64,000 nt of DNA from Megalonaias nervosa (taxonomy: Eukaryota; Mollusca; Bivalvia; Unionida; Unionidae). The DNA is taken from positions 18,818 through 82,817 of the forward strand of contig JAECUM010012914.1 in NCBI GenBank assembly GCA_016617855.1, in the 5' to 3' direction. The position numbers and the translations under genes were made by a program. Shown in pieces: positions 11,334 to 23,480 of this stretch; within the stretch, counting starts at the first letter, position 1; each line of letters opens with the position of its first letter. The notes under the pieces were generated by a model, which worked only from the letters and a program-made list of their open reading frames with translations, was not told the origin of the DNA and searched no databases.

Positions 11334-11382
11334 CTGCGTTTAACATGTCCAGTGGCATGAAATAGGCATTTCCATCATCCAT

Positions 11383-12115
11383 TTATGTGTCATGGTACCA
11401 CCCTGACGGGTAAGCTAGCCAGATCTGTAGGATGAATTGTAATACCTGTACAGACAGCTTAGTCACTGGTCTAATGGTTAGTATGGGTGCTGGATGGTGG
11501 TACCTATGGCTAGGTACTGGCCATGCCATAGGCATGGTGAAATGGACAGATCTATCAGTAAGACTCCTGAATGGGTCCACATCCAACAGCCCCAAAGACC
11601 TGTATGTAGTCTGGGTTGCTGATCTGACCAATCTATTGTCACTGAGCTTGAGGTACAGATGATCAGACAACTTGACAGGCTGGTCAGCATCATATGGTAT
11701 TTTCAGTATGATATAATGAATGATTAGGATCCAGTAAAATCCATGCATGCAGACTTGCAGACCTAAAGGCCACTTGATACTGAGCTGCCTAAAAATAATG
11801 GGATACTCCGCCATCTGGTCAAAATTATGTAATGAGGTTTGAGATAGATGAACCGTCAAAAACTGCCTCAAATTTGATAACTGTGCTGTTGCCTCCTGTA
11901 CCAGGCAACACATCTGTAGCTCTAACGATGATGTGGAAGACTGCAAGGACAGCAAAACTGCAGTGCCTTGCTCTCCCAATTCTGCTGATGTAATTAGTGA
12001 TATCAGATGTTGTCATACATCTCATTTTTGGTGGTGGTGGTGGTGAGGACCCTGAAATGTCTCCCACTAAACTTGTAATTAATTCCGTCTTGGGGCGGAT
12101 ACTCAAAACATCCAA
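11383..12115 (-). other. Unexplained open stretch
   Basis: Two overlapping minus-strand frames are open for 198 and 96 codons. The frames contain segments such as FHIIVRATDVLPGTGGNS and LLDVDPFRSLTDRSVHF that I cannot assign to a family. GC content is higher than in the surrounding intron. It could be a captured gene fragment or chance. Confidence 0.3.
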
Positions 12116-12129
12116 CTTCTAAGTACAAG

Positions 12130-12320
12130 ATTTGATACTTTTCTCCCCATTTTTAATGGTCAGGACAGTTGACCAAATATCTTCTGGCCTGATTGTGCAG
12201 ACACTGCAGATACCCAATGATGCTTTTTCCCCCGTTTTAATGGTCTTTTGCATGACAGTTGACCAAATATCTTTCAGTCAGACTGTGTAGACACTGCAGG
12301 TACCAGATGATGTACATTTT
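12130..12320. repeat. Two-copy tandem repeat of about 100 bp
   Basis: Both copies contain CAGTTGACCAAATATCTT and GTAGACACTGCAG-like segments in the same order, diverged by roughly 15-20 percent. Confidence 0.7.
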
Positions 12321-13156
12321 ATGCAGGCAAGGCACATATCATGTATTATGTTTGTCTGCACTGATCTTGCACTTTTTATTGTTTTAATTAAATGACAAGA
12401 ACAAAAAAAAGTTAATGACGTGTTAATAAGCAGAGAAACCAAAACAGTGAAGTGAATGAAAAAACATGAAGAACAACATGAATCAGTGACACAGTATTAA
12501 GGTATATGGTCAGAATAAACAAAGTCAATCAAATTGGTCAAAATAAGAAAATAATGTGCACCATTCATGGTAGATTCTTAACTACACACCAAAATCCAAA
12601 TTCCAGGATGGATGGTTGAAAATCAGAAATAACAGGGCTTTTTTTAGGTCTATGCTATGATGTTGCCTGTACTGTAATGGAAGCTTAAAACTGGTGACAG
12701 CTGGCAGCGGCAAATGAAGGTAATGATCCGGAGTTACTGATTTTTGTCTATGTGGTATAGTCAGAAAAGACAATTTCTGCCTCTTTGGGAGGGATGGATT
12801 GGGAGGTATCAAGCTTATTTTCCTAATGTTAATGTAATCAGGAAATGTATTTGAAGGAGAAAGTTCATTCGCCATTAAAAAAAAAAAAAACCTCAAAATC
12901 TGGTCACCTCCAACAACAGGAAGAAGACAACCATCAGGACAGAGCACTGTATTGTCATAAACTCAGTTAAAATATTGGAATACATGTGTAGCATTCAGAC
13001 TAAAATTCAACAACAAACTAAATACCCTGTCAGTTTTAAAAATATTGGAAAATTTGTGAACAGCTATCATCACACTAAACTTCAACATCATATGAACTAA
13101 AAACCCTTTCATTAAAATATTGGAAGACTTGTGAGCAGCTAATAGTGTCGACATAC

Positions 13157-13349
13157 CCTCATATATAGGCAAGATTTCCATCCTGTTCCCAATGTCCACA
13201 ATAATCCCAGTGTCTGTTCTATAGGAATAAAGTGCCAGGAGAGACTGTTGTACCATACAGACACCTTTGGTATGGAACTCATCCACCAGGATCTTCATCA
13301 GCCCCTCCTTTAATTTGTCCCCTAAATTCTGGGGTGTACCTATCATCAC
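13157..13349 (-). CDS. PH-actin-related gene, exon 9 (actin phosphate loop 2)
   Basis: A 193-nt exon, acceptor TTCCTCTAATTCAG, donor GAGG|GTATGT; phase 0 in, phase 1 out. The peptide begins VMIGTPQNLGDKLKEGLMKI and contains VQQSLLALYSYRTDTGIIVD and IGNRMEILPIYEG. It is the most actin-like exon: it matches '[25 protein letters not shown]', the Q-x-x-L-x-L-Y-A helix and the second phosphate loop ending P-I-Y-E-G. The position of actin Q137 keeps a glutamine. The loop reads DIGNR where actin has DSGDG, is one residue shorter before PIYEG, and has no equivalent of H161, so the ATPase may be weak or lost. Confidence 0.93.
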
Positions 13350-13599
13350 CTGAATTAGAGGAAGTATGGCAGCATGTGAGGTCTGTCTTTTTGGCAGATA
13401 TATTAAAATTCATAGAACAGAAACACATACATAGACCCACACACTCTTTCTCTCTCCATATTGCTTAATTTGTAAAATTCCTTAATGAAACTATTCTAGA
13501 CTTAATTGTTTCTTTCTATGCATCCAACAGGAATAATGATAATGATGCTGTTGGTTGCCATGGAAGAAGAAATTGACCAAAATAAAAACATGAAGTCGA

Positions 13600-16500
13600 A
13601 GTGTATCACCTATCTGGGTAGGCATAAACTATTTCCCAATCATGTTGATTTTACCAATTTGATTACATCATGTTAAAAGTTCTTTCTAACCATAAATGCA
13701 TGATTAGTATGCATTTTCTTGATGATAGTAACACATTTACCAAATTTTATAGAAATTGGATCAGAAAAATGAACTTTAGATCTGGGGAGGTAACAAGTTC
13801 AGCCAATCAGATGCAAGGTATCTCATTGGTATGCCCTGATCTTGCTTATTTTGAACGTGTCCCTACAGCAATCACAATATGCTTAAGGTGGCACCAATTT
13901 TTTAAAATTTTCTTTATTGTGTGCTGGGGGTGGGGATAATATGTCTATTTAACAGGTTTGATCAAAATCTGATCAGAAATATAGTTGCTGCACGAGACAT
14001 CATAAGAAGTCTTCTAGTGAAAACCCAATGTCAATATGACTTTCCATTCCAGCCAAGATGGCTTCCATAGTAGCCATATTGGATATCAAATCAGCACCAT
14101 TTTCCTTTAGGAAAAACTAGACATAAAGCCTTTTAGTGAAAGCCCAATGTTCATATGACCAACCAGTCAGAAGGAGCAGAAATAACAAAATTTTCAAGTA
14201 GGCTGCCGTGGCGGCCAAACTGGATGTCCAAGCAGCATGATTCAATTAGGACTGACTATTTATTATAAGAAGTCTTCTGGTGAAAACCCCAAGTCAATAT
14301 GACTTTCTGCTCAGGAGTGGTGACATTAGGATTTTCATGATGGCTATATTAAATGCCAAATCAAAACCATTTTCATTTAGGACCAACTAGACATCATAAA
14401 TAATTTAACAAAAACTCCATGTCAATGAAAACTCCATGTTAATATAACCATCCATACTAGAGTACAAGCAATAACAAACTTTTCAAGATAGCTGTGGTGG
14501 CAGCCATATTAGATGTCCGAGTAACACCATTTTCATTTAGGACCAGGTAGACCTTGCAATGAATTTATGTGTCAAGGTTTATGGCAAACCCACAAGCAGT
14601 TTAGGAGTAGCAATAACAAATTTGTTCTAATCGACAGACAGACAATGGATGATGGACAACAGTCCATCCCGTTAACATTTCCTGGTCTATGATGAGTGAA
14701 GCTAAATATCATCCAAAATCTTGACAAAATTAGTCTATTCCCTAAGTCTGATTTAAATCAGATCAGAAATACATTCTCTTAAGTGGTAAGAAGCTCATTA
14801 ATATTTACAGATCTTGCTCATAACAAGACATATTATATTTCTTGATCAAGCCTATTTACCAAGTTTGATCAAAGCAAAATCAACTTACTGATTTGCAGGG
14901 TCTTGCTCGTAAGCTGCACTCATCCAAGATCTTAAAAACTGAAGCCTATCTACCAAGTCTGACCAATCTGGGATACAGTCTTTAGAGTGGTTACAAGCTC
15001 AGCTAATCAGATGCAAGATGACCTCATTAATATGAGATAAAACAAATAACTTCGAAAGTGACATGAAACTCGGTATGTGTGAATCTCAATCACTTCTGAA
15101 GTTGCCCAAGACCTTGATGGTATAATCCCACATTCAAATTTTGATCAACAAGCTCAGCCAATCAGATGCAAGATCACCTCATTCATGTGCATGTATCTGA
15201 CTAGTTAGTGAACTCACTGGAGATCTTGAGGATAGAAGCATATATTCCAACCTTGATCTAAATTCATTAGAGACCTTCAGGACATATGCATATATTCCAA
15301 GCTTGATCTAAATTCATTGGAGACCTTGAGGATATTGGCATATATTCCAAGACTGATCTAAATTGATTAGAGAACTTAAGGATATAAGTATATATTCCAA
15401 GGTTTATCTAAATTCATTAAGCATATATTCCAAGTTGATCTAAACTCATTAGAGATCTTAAGGATATGTGTATATTCTAAGATGTAATTTTACCATATTA
15501 ATATGTGTGGATTTCACTCTTTTTTAATTCAATCAAGATCTTAACCAGATTTCAAGTCAAACAAGAGTCTCTCAAAAGAACTGATGCTACCCTGGGCAAG
15601 AAGATTTTCCAGGAATTCAAGATAAAACCATTTCTCCCTTTAAACAGTCAAGTGTTGAAACGATCTCTGATATTCTTCTGCAATAATATGATATATATCT
15701 TCTGCAATATCATATTGGATGTCAGCTTGGAGCCATTTTCATTTAGGAAAAGGCAGATATCATTAAATTTTTTAAGTGAAAACCCCATCATAATGACCAT
15801 CCATTCTGGGGAAGCAGTGACAAAAAGATTTTCAAGACAGTTGTTCTGGCAGCTATATATGATGTACAGCTGGCTTCATTTTCATTTAGGACCAACTAAT
15901 TATCAAAGAAATCTATTGGTGAAAACCCCATGTTGATATAGACTTCATTTGGACAGGAGTATAGATAATAATGTTTTTAATATAACTTTTAATTCAGGAG
16001 GTGTAGCAATAACAAGATGTTAAAGATGACTACTGTGGTGGCCATATTCAACCCAAGATCAGCTTCATTTTCACTGAAGACCAACTGAACATCACACAAA
16101 GTCATTTGGTGAAAACCCCATGTCTATATGACTTTCTGTTCAAGCAGATTGGTGCTAAGAATTTTAAGGTAGTTGCCACACTGAATGTCAAATTGGCACC
16201 ATTTATTTCTAGAATGAACAAGACATTATAAAAAGTCTTCTAGTGAAATCCGATGTTGATAGATGTATAACCATTTATATAGGAGGAGCAGCCATAAAAA
16301 GGATTTTTACGATGGCCACTATGAAGGCCAATTTGGATATCAGACAAACCCCTATTTTCGTTTAGGCCAATTTGGATATCAGACAAACCCCCATTTTCAT
16401 TTAGGTCCAACAAGATATCATAAGAAGTCATTTTAGGAAAATCTTAAGTTGATATGACCACCCATTCTGAAGTAGTGATAACAATATTTTTATGATGGTT

Positions 16501-17720
16501 GATGTGGTGGCCATAATAGACTTCAGATAGCACCATTTTCATTTAGGACCAACAAGACATCATATGTAGTCACCTAGGGGAAAAACATATGAGTAGCAAA
16601 AACAAGATTTTCAGGATGACCACTGTGATGTGCATATTGGACTTCAGGTTGGCACCATTTGTATTTAGAACCAACTGAAGATGACAAGAAGTCTTTTAGT
16701 GAAAACATCAAGCTGACAGGACCATCCATGAGGGAGTAACAAGATTGTCAAGATGCTACTTTATAATGGATGTTCAAGCAGCACCATTTTCATTTAGAGG
16801 CAACTAAACATCATAAGTAGTCTTTCAGTAAAAACCCCATGTTGATATGACCATCCACTCAGGAGGAGTGGTAATAACAAGACTGATAACATCAGATTGG
16901 TACTAGTTTTATTTAGGACCAACTAGAATGTGTATGTAAAGTTTCATGCAATCCTTCAAGTAGTTTAGGAGGAGTAGCGATAAAAAAACTTGTCCTAACA
17001 GACAGATGACAGACAACAGACATCCCATAAGCTCTTCTGGTCTATGGCTAACAGAACTATTGAAAATCAAAGGAGTAAAGTAGTAACAACCTCTGCCAGT
17101 CAAATGCAAGATCACATCATTAATACAGGTAGATGTAACTCATTCTCAAATTTGTGCATAGCCTAAATGATATATGCATATATTGCAAGTCTGATATAAA
17201 TTAGATCAGAATTACCACCTCTAGAGTGGTAACAATCTCTGTCAGTCAGAAGCATGGTCACCTCATTAGTATGCATGGATATAACTCTTTACCAAATGTG
17301 TCCAAAAGTTTCATGATACTTGCATATATTCCATGTTTTATCAAAATCAGCTTAGAAATACAGCCTCCAGACTGGGAGCAAGCTCTACCAATCACTTCAA
17401 TAGTATGCATGGGTCTCACTCATTATCCAATTCCTCTCTTAATGATAGAAGCCCATATTCCAAGTTTGATCAAAACTGACCTTCAGAGCAGTAATAAGAT
17501 GCAGGATCACTTCATTAATATGCATGGGCCTCACATATCTGATGATATTCCAAAATTGATAGAAATTAGCTTAGAAATATGGACTTCAAGCTGTTAACAA
17601 ATGTTGACAGATGGAAGATGGATTGTTGACAACGTATGATTCATGACATGGTACATTCAGGGTCACATCCTAAGCTCACTTGGCCCTGTGACCAATTAAG
17701 CTAAAAACTGTTAATGAAGG
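13600..17720. repeat. Composite of diverged ~150-bp repeat units
   Basis: Two interleaved unit types recur. One has CATTTTCATTTAGGACCAAC, GAAAACCCCATGTTGATATG and ATTTTCAAGATGGC (13990-14600, 15690-16960). The other has ACCAAGTTTGATCAAA, CAGCCAATCAGATGCAAGAT and CTCATTAATATGCATG (13740-13980, 14700-15200, 17060-17600). Ends carry a GACAGACAATGGATGATGGAC segment followed by a hairpin-like tail ending in AGCTAAA (14640-14706, 17610-17710). Not coding. Confidence 0.7.
15220..15480. repeat. ~50-bp tandem repeat, about 5 copies
   Basis: Repeated GAGATCTTGAGGATA...GCATATATTCCAAG...TTGATCTAAATTCATTA units with variable spacing, embedded in the composite repeat. Confidence 0.8.
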
Positions 17721-17763
17721 TAAATGCCTTTAAATACCAAAAAGGTGCACGATTTGGTTTGCA

Positions 17764-18089
17764 TGCATGTGTGCATGCATGCATGTGTGTGTGTGTGTGA
17801 TTTGGATTTTTAACATAGCTTTTACAACTGTCTAGTCATATCGCTACAATGTCTACAGTGTGGCAGTTTATAGTGATGTTTAGCACTGGGGCATCATGCC
17901 GCAGACATGTGACATCATCTCCCACCTGGTCTCATTATCCTGACACCAGGCTAACCAATCCTAACACTAACCTCTTAATGCTGAGTGCAAAGCAAGGCAG
18001 CTGTTAGTACCATTTTTTAAATCTTTGGTATGAATCAGCCGGGATTTGAACCTGCAACCTCCTGCATCCAAGGCAGATGCTCTAACCAC
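17764..18089 (-). mobile_element. Second tRNA-derived SINE family, copy 1
   Basis: On the minus strand a tRNA-like head (GTGGTTAGAGCATCTGCCTT, then GGTTGCAGGTTCAAATCCC as B box) is followed by a body of about 250 bp and a (CA)n/CATG tail. Flanked by 11-bp direct repeats TTTGGTTTGCA at 17753-17763 and 18090-18100. It ends next to the start of the splice-donor array. Confidence 0.9.
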
Positions 18090-18100
18090 TTTGGTTTGCA

Positions 18101-19271
18101 GGATTTAATAACATAACTCAGTGTACTGTACCTATCCAGGTGGCTTTATAATATAACTCAATGTACCATACCCACCCTGGTGGTTTTATAATATAACTCA
18201 ATGTACCGTACCTACCCAGGTGGTTTTATAACATAACTCAATGTACAGTACCAACCCAGGTGGTTTTATAACATAATTCAATGTACTGTACCTACCCAAG
18301 TGGTGGTTTTGTTATTTAACTCAATGTACTGTACCTACCCAGGTGGTTTTATAATTTGACTCAATTTACTGTACCCACCCAGGTAGTTTTATAATATAAT
18401 TATATGAACTATACCTACCCAGGTGGTTTTATAATATAATTATATGGACTGTACCTACCCAGGTGGTTTTATAATTTAACTCAATGCACCATACCTACCC
18501 AGGTGGTTTTATAATATAATTCAATGTGCCGTACCTACCCAGGTGGTTTTATAATATAATTCAATGTGCCGTACCTTCCCAGGTGGTTTTATAATATAAT
18601 TCAATGTACTGTACCTTCCCAGGTGGTTTTATAATATAACTATATGAACTGTACCTACCCAGGTGGTTTTATAATATAATTATGTGAACTGTACCTACCC
18701 AGGTGGTTTTATAATATAACTCAATGTATTGAACCTACTCAGGTGGTTTAATAATATAATTCAATGTACTGTACCCACCCAGGTGGTTTTATAATTTGAC
18801 TCAATTTACTGTACCCACCCAGGTGGTTTTATAATATAATTACATGAACTGTACCTACCCAGGTGGTTTTATAACATAATTATATGAACTGTACCTACCC
18901 AGGTGGTTTTATAATTTAACTCAATGCACCATACCTACCCAGGTGGTTTTAAAATATAATTCAATGTACCGTACCTACCCAGGTGGTTTTATAATATAAT
19001 TCAATGTGCCTTACCTACCCAGGTGGTTTTATAATATAATTCAATATACCATACCTACCCAGGTGGTTTTATAATATAATTCAATGTACTGAACCTACCC
19101 AGGTGGTTTTATAACATAATTATATGAACTGTACCTACCCAGGTGGTTTTATAATGTAATTATATGAACCATACCTACCCAGGTGGTTTTATAATATAAC
19201 TATATGAACTGTACCTACCCAGGTGGTTTTATAATATAACTCAATTTACTGTACCTACCCAGGTGGTTTTA
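18101..19271. repeat. 40-bp minisatellite carrying a 5' splice site in each unit (29 copies)
   Basis: Unit AGGTGGTTTTATAATATAAT-TCAATGTACTGTACCTACCC (plus strand). On the gene strand each unit reads AAAACCACCTGG|GTAGGTACAG, the junction of exon 8 and its intron. There are 29 junction copies at exact 40-bp steps from about 18140; the last is the exon's own. A few copies have lost the GT (CCTATCC near 18137, CCTTCCC at 18571-18580 and 18611-18620). A block of 11 units is duplicated (18351 and 18791 have the same variant order), showing higher-order duplication. Confidence 0.95.
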
Positions 19272-19339
19272 GGATTAATGGACAAGTCCTTCAGAACTTT
19301 GGAAAGAATCTTGGGCATCACATCCATATCAATGTTGAA
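19259..19339 (-). CDS. PH-actin-related gene, exon 8 (actin fold; 5' splice site lies in a tandem repeat)
   Basis: An 81-nt exon (27 codons), acceptor GCTTTTCTTTTTAG, donor TGG|GTAGGT, phase 0. It encodes FNIDMDVMPKILSKVLKDLS followed by INPKTTW, aligning with actin '[25 protein letters not shown]'. The last 13 exonic bases (19259-19271) and the donor are identical to the unit of the 40-bp array that fills the adjacent intron, so this donor is the first of 29 near-identical junctions. If a later copy were used, the transcript would run into an in-frame TGA six codons after the normal exon end. Confidence 0.88.
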
Positions 19340-19701
19340 CTAAAAAGAAAAGCAAAATCATTTAAATATGAAACAATATGACAGTGAGTAATGCATTAAA
19401 CATAACAAATTCATTAATTAAATGCAAATCACTTAAATCTACACCAATTAAATGTACATGTAAATCAAATGTATATGTAAATTGATGTTCATAAGTAACA
19501 TCATCCTTAACATTCAGAATTTTTTGTAGTTACAAGTACACTTGAGATGACTTACAAGTTCTCATTATTTCATTCAAAATAAACTACATGCTGCTATGTC
19601 AAATATGACCATCCATTCTGATGATTTTGCTATAAAAAGATTTTCAAGATGGCTGCCAGGGCATCTATTTGGATGCTGAATCAGTGGCATTTTAATATAG
19701 G

Positions 19702-19703
<2 letters not shown>

Positions 19704-19756
<53 letters not shown>
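19704..19756. repeat. (TA)n microsatellite
   Basis: About 53 bp of uninterrupted alternating T and A, inside a fragment of the 150-bp repeat family. Confidence 0.95.
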
Positions 19757-19759
<3 letters not shown>

Positions 19760-22254
19760 AAACACACTTCTGTCTTGCAAGATGTAGTTTCTATATTAAA
19801 ATATAATATTAAGATTATTTTATTGATGGTCATAATGTAACATACACATCCTTAATGACCACTGTGGCCATTTTGAGAGGTCATAATGGCAAAATTTTCA
19901 ACAATGACCAACATCATAAAAATTTTTTTTTAAGTAAAATTCCCATTTCAATACACCATCCATTCAGCAGGGGGAGTGATAGCAAAATTTTACGAGCTTA
20001 AATGGTTAATGTAAGGATCCTCTGAATTAAATATTGTTAAGTTTTCTTTATTACTGCAATGATTTGGTCATCTTGAGTGCTCTGACAGCTAGATTGGAAT
20101 CTTCTTTTTATAAGAAACAACAATGTCGAAACTCAAGTATGTACTGTTCTATAAGTATATGATACTGTGATTTCACTGCAAGCAGCTGTGAAATTTCTGC
20201 TCATCCTTGAGAAAACCTCCAAGTGCCAATTTCACAATATTAAGTTCAGTACAAACTTTCGAACTTACTTCTCCATAATGAACACATCTGTATAACTATG
20301 CTCTTCATGCACTGAGTACAATTTGCAAATAATTCTCTTGTTATCCTTGATCATAATTGTGAATGAACATGATAAACGATTAATTTAGGATGCTTTAATT
20401 ATGTTGCTTATATAGTATTTACAAAAGTTTTTGGATGCTTTAATTATGTTGCTTATATAGTATTTACAACAGTTTTTGACTGAATTCATACGTTGACTGA
20501 ACTTGCAACCTTGGCCGCTATCTCTTATGCAAACTGGATTAGCATGCCTTTTTATTTTACTCTCTTCACTTGATTTGATAGAAAAGATGCAATTAATGTG
20601 ATATTATAAAGCCGGACTAGTTTTGTTGATGGTCATAATGTAACATACACTTCCTTAAGTAGGGGATTAAAACATTCAGCACTTAATTAGTTTTTCACAG
20701 AAATGCTCATAAGTAATGCTATGGAAGTCCACTGACACTTTTCAGTTTATAAATACAAAAGGGTCACAATTATGATGACTACACTGAAACCAAATTAAAG
20801 ACAAAACTGACATAAATTTCATTTTACAATACTTATTTGGTTTAGTTTTTAAAGAATTGTTACCCATAGGCATTACTAATATTTTAATTTATCAATATTT
20901 TGCTGTATATTGCTCTTTGTAGTGTACCAAGAATTTCATTTTTAAAATAAATTTAACAAATATATGACTTCTTGTTAAAAGTTGAGAATTTTATGATGCT
21001 GATTCATATTTAAGATCACTAATGGTTGTTTTCAATGATAAAACGTGATCTATCAGGGTTTATTTTAACAATTTTGAAGGCAGTTGTATTCAAATTCAAC
21101 AAAGACAGGCCTACATTGGAGGTATTTGTTAATAAGAAAAAATGGGATTCACATTCACCCCATTATTACAAGTGGGTTTGTGAGTTATCTGGGCATGCTA
21201 AAAGGAGGGAGTAATGCTTCCAATTTTAATCTTAAAATTTAATTGGTAAAATAACATGACTGTACAGAAACTAAATAGTATGTATAAGCACATGATAAAA
21301 GACTGAATCTTACTTAATTTAAATGCACAAGAGGCATTCAGTGTGATTACTGGATGGGATGTCTTGAATTTCAAATTATCATTAACAGATTCAATAAAAG
21401 TTATTTCTCTCATGCTTATCAGTTCTAAAGTAATGATATAAATCATACCAATATAAGGGAATATTCTGAAAATTAGGTTAGAACTGTGTATCATAAAATC
21501 AAACTTACAGATTTATTACGGTGAATAATTATTTTAAATAAGTCTTTAAAAATATTTTCAATTTAGCTTAATCTCTTACTCAGAAAACAATATACAAATA
21601 TATTATTATAAATATTTATTTATTATCTATAAAATAACATGCAGAAATGTATTTCCCCTCAATACCATAAAACCATAAGTACTAAATTTGTGTGATATCC
21701 ATCACTTCATGCTGATATTTTCCCACTATGTTTTATTGCATTAGGAAATGGTGTGAATAGATGCAAGAGGAAAGAAATCTGTGCAACGGGAGAGCTAAGC
21801 AATGGGAGGTAACTCCTAAAAATAAGTGTAGATGATAAACTTGGGGTTGCTTTTCAAGATAATATTAAGAAGCAAGGCTAAATGAATCTTTTGTAGATTC
21901 TAGAATTAACACAATAGTATACAAAACATTTTACCAGCAACACAAGAGTATATAAATCATTTTACCAGCAACACAATAGTATATAAATCATTTTACCAGC
22001 AACTGAACATGTACATTGTTGTGGTATGCAATCTATTGAAAGTGATTAAAAGAATGTGTGTTGGAGTTTGGCACTGAGACAAAGAAATCTAAGTTAATGA
22101 GGTTTTATTATTCATCTTCTCTCTGCCAAGACTGATAATCCCAAAATAAGGATTTCCTTGTGGTGGTGCCAACCCAGGTTGATTTTCTCACACACTTGTT
22201 TTTCAAGCAGAATGACTCATCCCTGCTATATCTTGCTGATGTCATATTTAACAT

Positions 22255-22690
22255 TATGGTCTCAGTAATATTTATAGTGTTATACATGATGTCATTAATG
22301 TCTACTGTACTATATAACATCATGATGTCATTAATGTCTACTGTACTATATAATATCATGTCATTAATGTCTACTATACTATATAACATGCCATTGTCTA
22401 CTGTACTATATAACATCATGATGTCATTAATGTCTACTGTACTATGTAACATCATGATGTCATTAATGTCTACTGTACTATATAATATCACGTCATTAAT
22501 GTCTACTGTACTATATATCATGTCATTAATGCCTACTGTACTATATAATATCATGTCATGAATGTGCACTGTACTATATAACATCATGATGTCATTAATG
22601 TGTACTGTATTATATAACATCATGATGTCATTAACATGCACTGTACTATACAATGTTATGATGTTATTAATGTGTAATTTTACTATACAA
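22255..22690. repeat. Satellite block 1 (ATGTCATTAATG family)
   Basis: Units of about 30-40 bp with core ATGTCATTAATGTCTACTGT followed by ACTATATAACATCATG. The long open frames here on both strands are only translations of the repeat. Confidence 0.93.
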
Positions 22691-22874
22691 TAAAACCTGT
22701 CATGAGCTATGTGCAACCACCTGACATTTATGACCACAATCGTAATGCATAGATTGATTTTACTATATAAACCAACTGTCATGATTAACCACCTGCTAAA
22801 TGTGACCAGCAACCATGATGTCTTGGTAAAATATGTACTTTGACACTGCTATGAATGACCACATTGTAAAAGCA

Positions 22875-23480
22875 GAGATAAACACTACTGGCCTTTATTT
22901 AATCCTTTCTAACTGCGACCGCTTAGACTGTTCTAAAAGAAAAATAACAGGCTGGCAACCGATTTCTGAAATTTTGTGGGTCATGCGGTAGCACAATATA
23001 TTGTAGATTGAAAACCAGACTGAAGTACATGCAGATTGTTCTAATACTATGAACGACCATATCACAAGAACAGTTGTTGTTGTTGTTGTAGGGTTTAACA
23101 CCAATTTTCAGCATGATAGGCTATACATTACAGCCAGTATAAATGGTGGAGAAAGAACCTGGAAAAACCCTGGAAAGAACCACTGACAAATGAGAAGCTA
23201 CTGGCAAGCTTTCTCGCATACCCACACTGGCCGAGCCCAAGACTCAAACCCATGCAGACAGAGATGAGATGGCAGTGATCCATAACAGAGAGTGCTTTAG
23301 ACCACTCGGCCACTCATGGACCCCACAAAACAGAGACAAACACCACAGACCTTTTATTTAATCATTTCTAACCACTACCACTTGAAATGTAAAAAGAGGC
23401 TGGCTACCAGTTTGTAAATTTGACAGGTGAAGCATTTAGTATAATTTATAATAGTCTGTAAACCAGGCTAAAGTACATGT
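22875..23480. repeat. ~160-bp direct repeat on both sides of a SINE
   Basis: 22875-23040 and 23327-23480 share the order AGAGATAAACACTAC / CTTTTATTTAATC / TTTCTAAC / AGGCTGGC / GTACATG. The SINE at 23073-23324 lies between the two copies. Confidence 0.7.
23073..23324 (-). mobile_element. AAC-tailed tRNA-derived SINE, near full length
   Basis: (GTT)n tail, body and tRNA-like head ending CACTCGGCCACTCATGGACC. The minus strand retains a recognisable A box (TGGCCGAGTGG). Target duplication is not clear. Confidence 0.9.

Larger units (their letters stand above)
9317..13156. other. Intron between exons 9 and 10 (3.8 kb)
   Basis: It holds a MITE-like element (9821-10150), a piggyBac remnant (10340-11075), a 35-bp minisatellite (11187-11333), an unexplained open stretch (11383-12115) and a two-copy repeat of about 100 bp (12130-12320). 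I see nothing recognisable in 9360-9810 or 12320-13156. Confidence 0.6.
13350..19258. other. Intron between exons 8 and 9 (5.9 kb)
   Basis: Almost all repeat: a composite of the diverged 150-bp repeat family (13600-17720), a SINE (17764-18089) and the splice-donor minisatellite (18101-19258). No gene is visible. Confidence 0.7.

Noticed and set aside
12582..12947. A 121-codon minus-strand frame
   Set aside because: Contains a phenylalanine run from a poly(A) tract and no recognisable motif; likely chance.
22108..22812. A 234-codon open frame on the minus strand
   Set aside because: It is the translation of satellite units (ND-I-M-LYSTV repeats). The opposite strand is open too, for the same reason.
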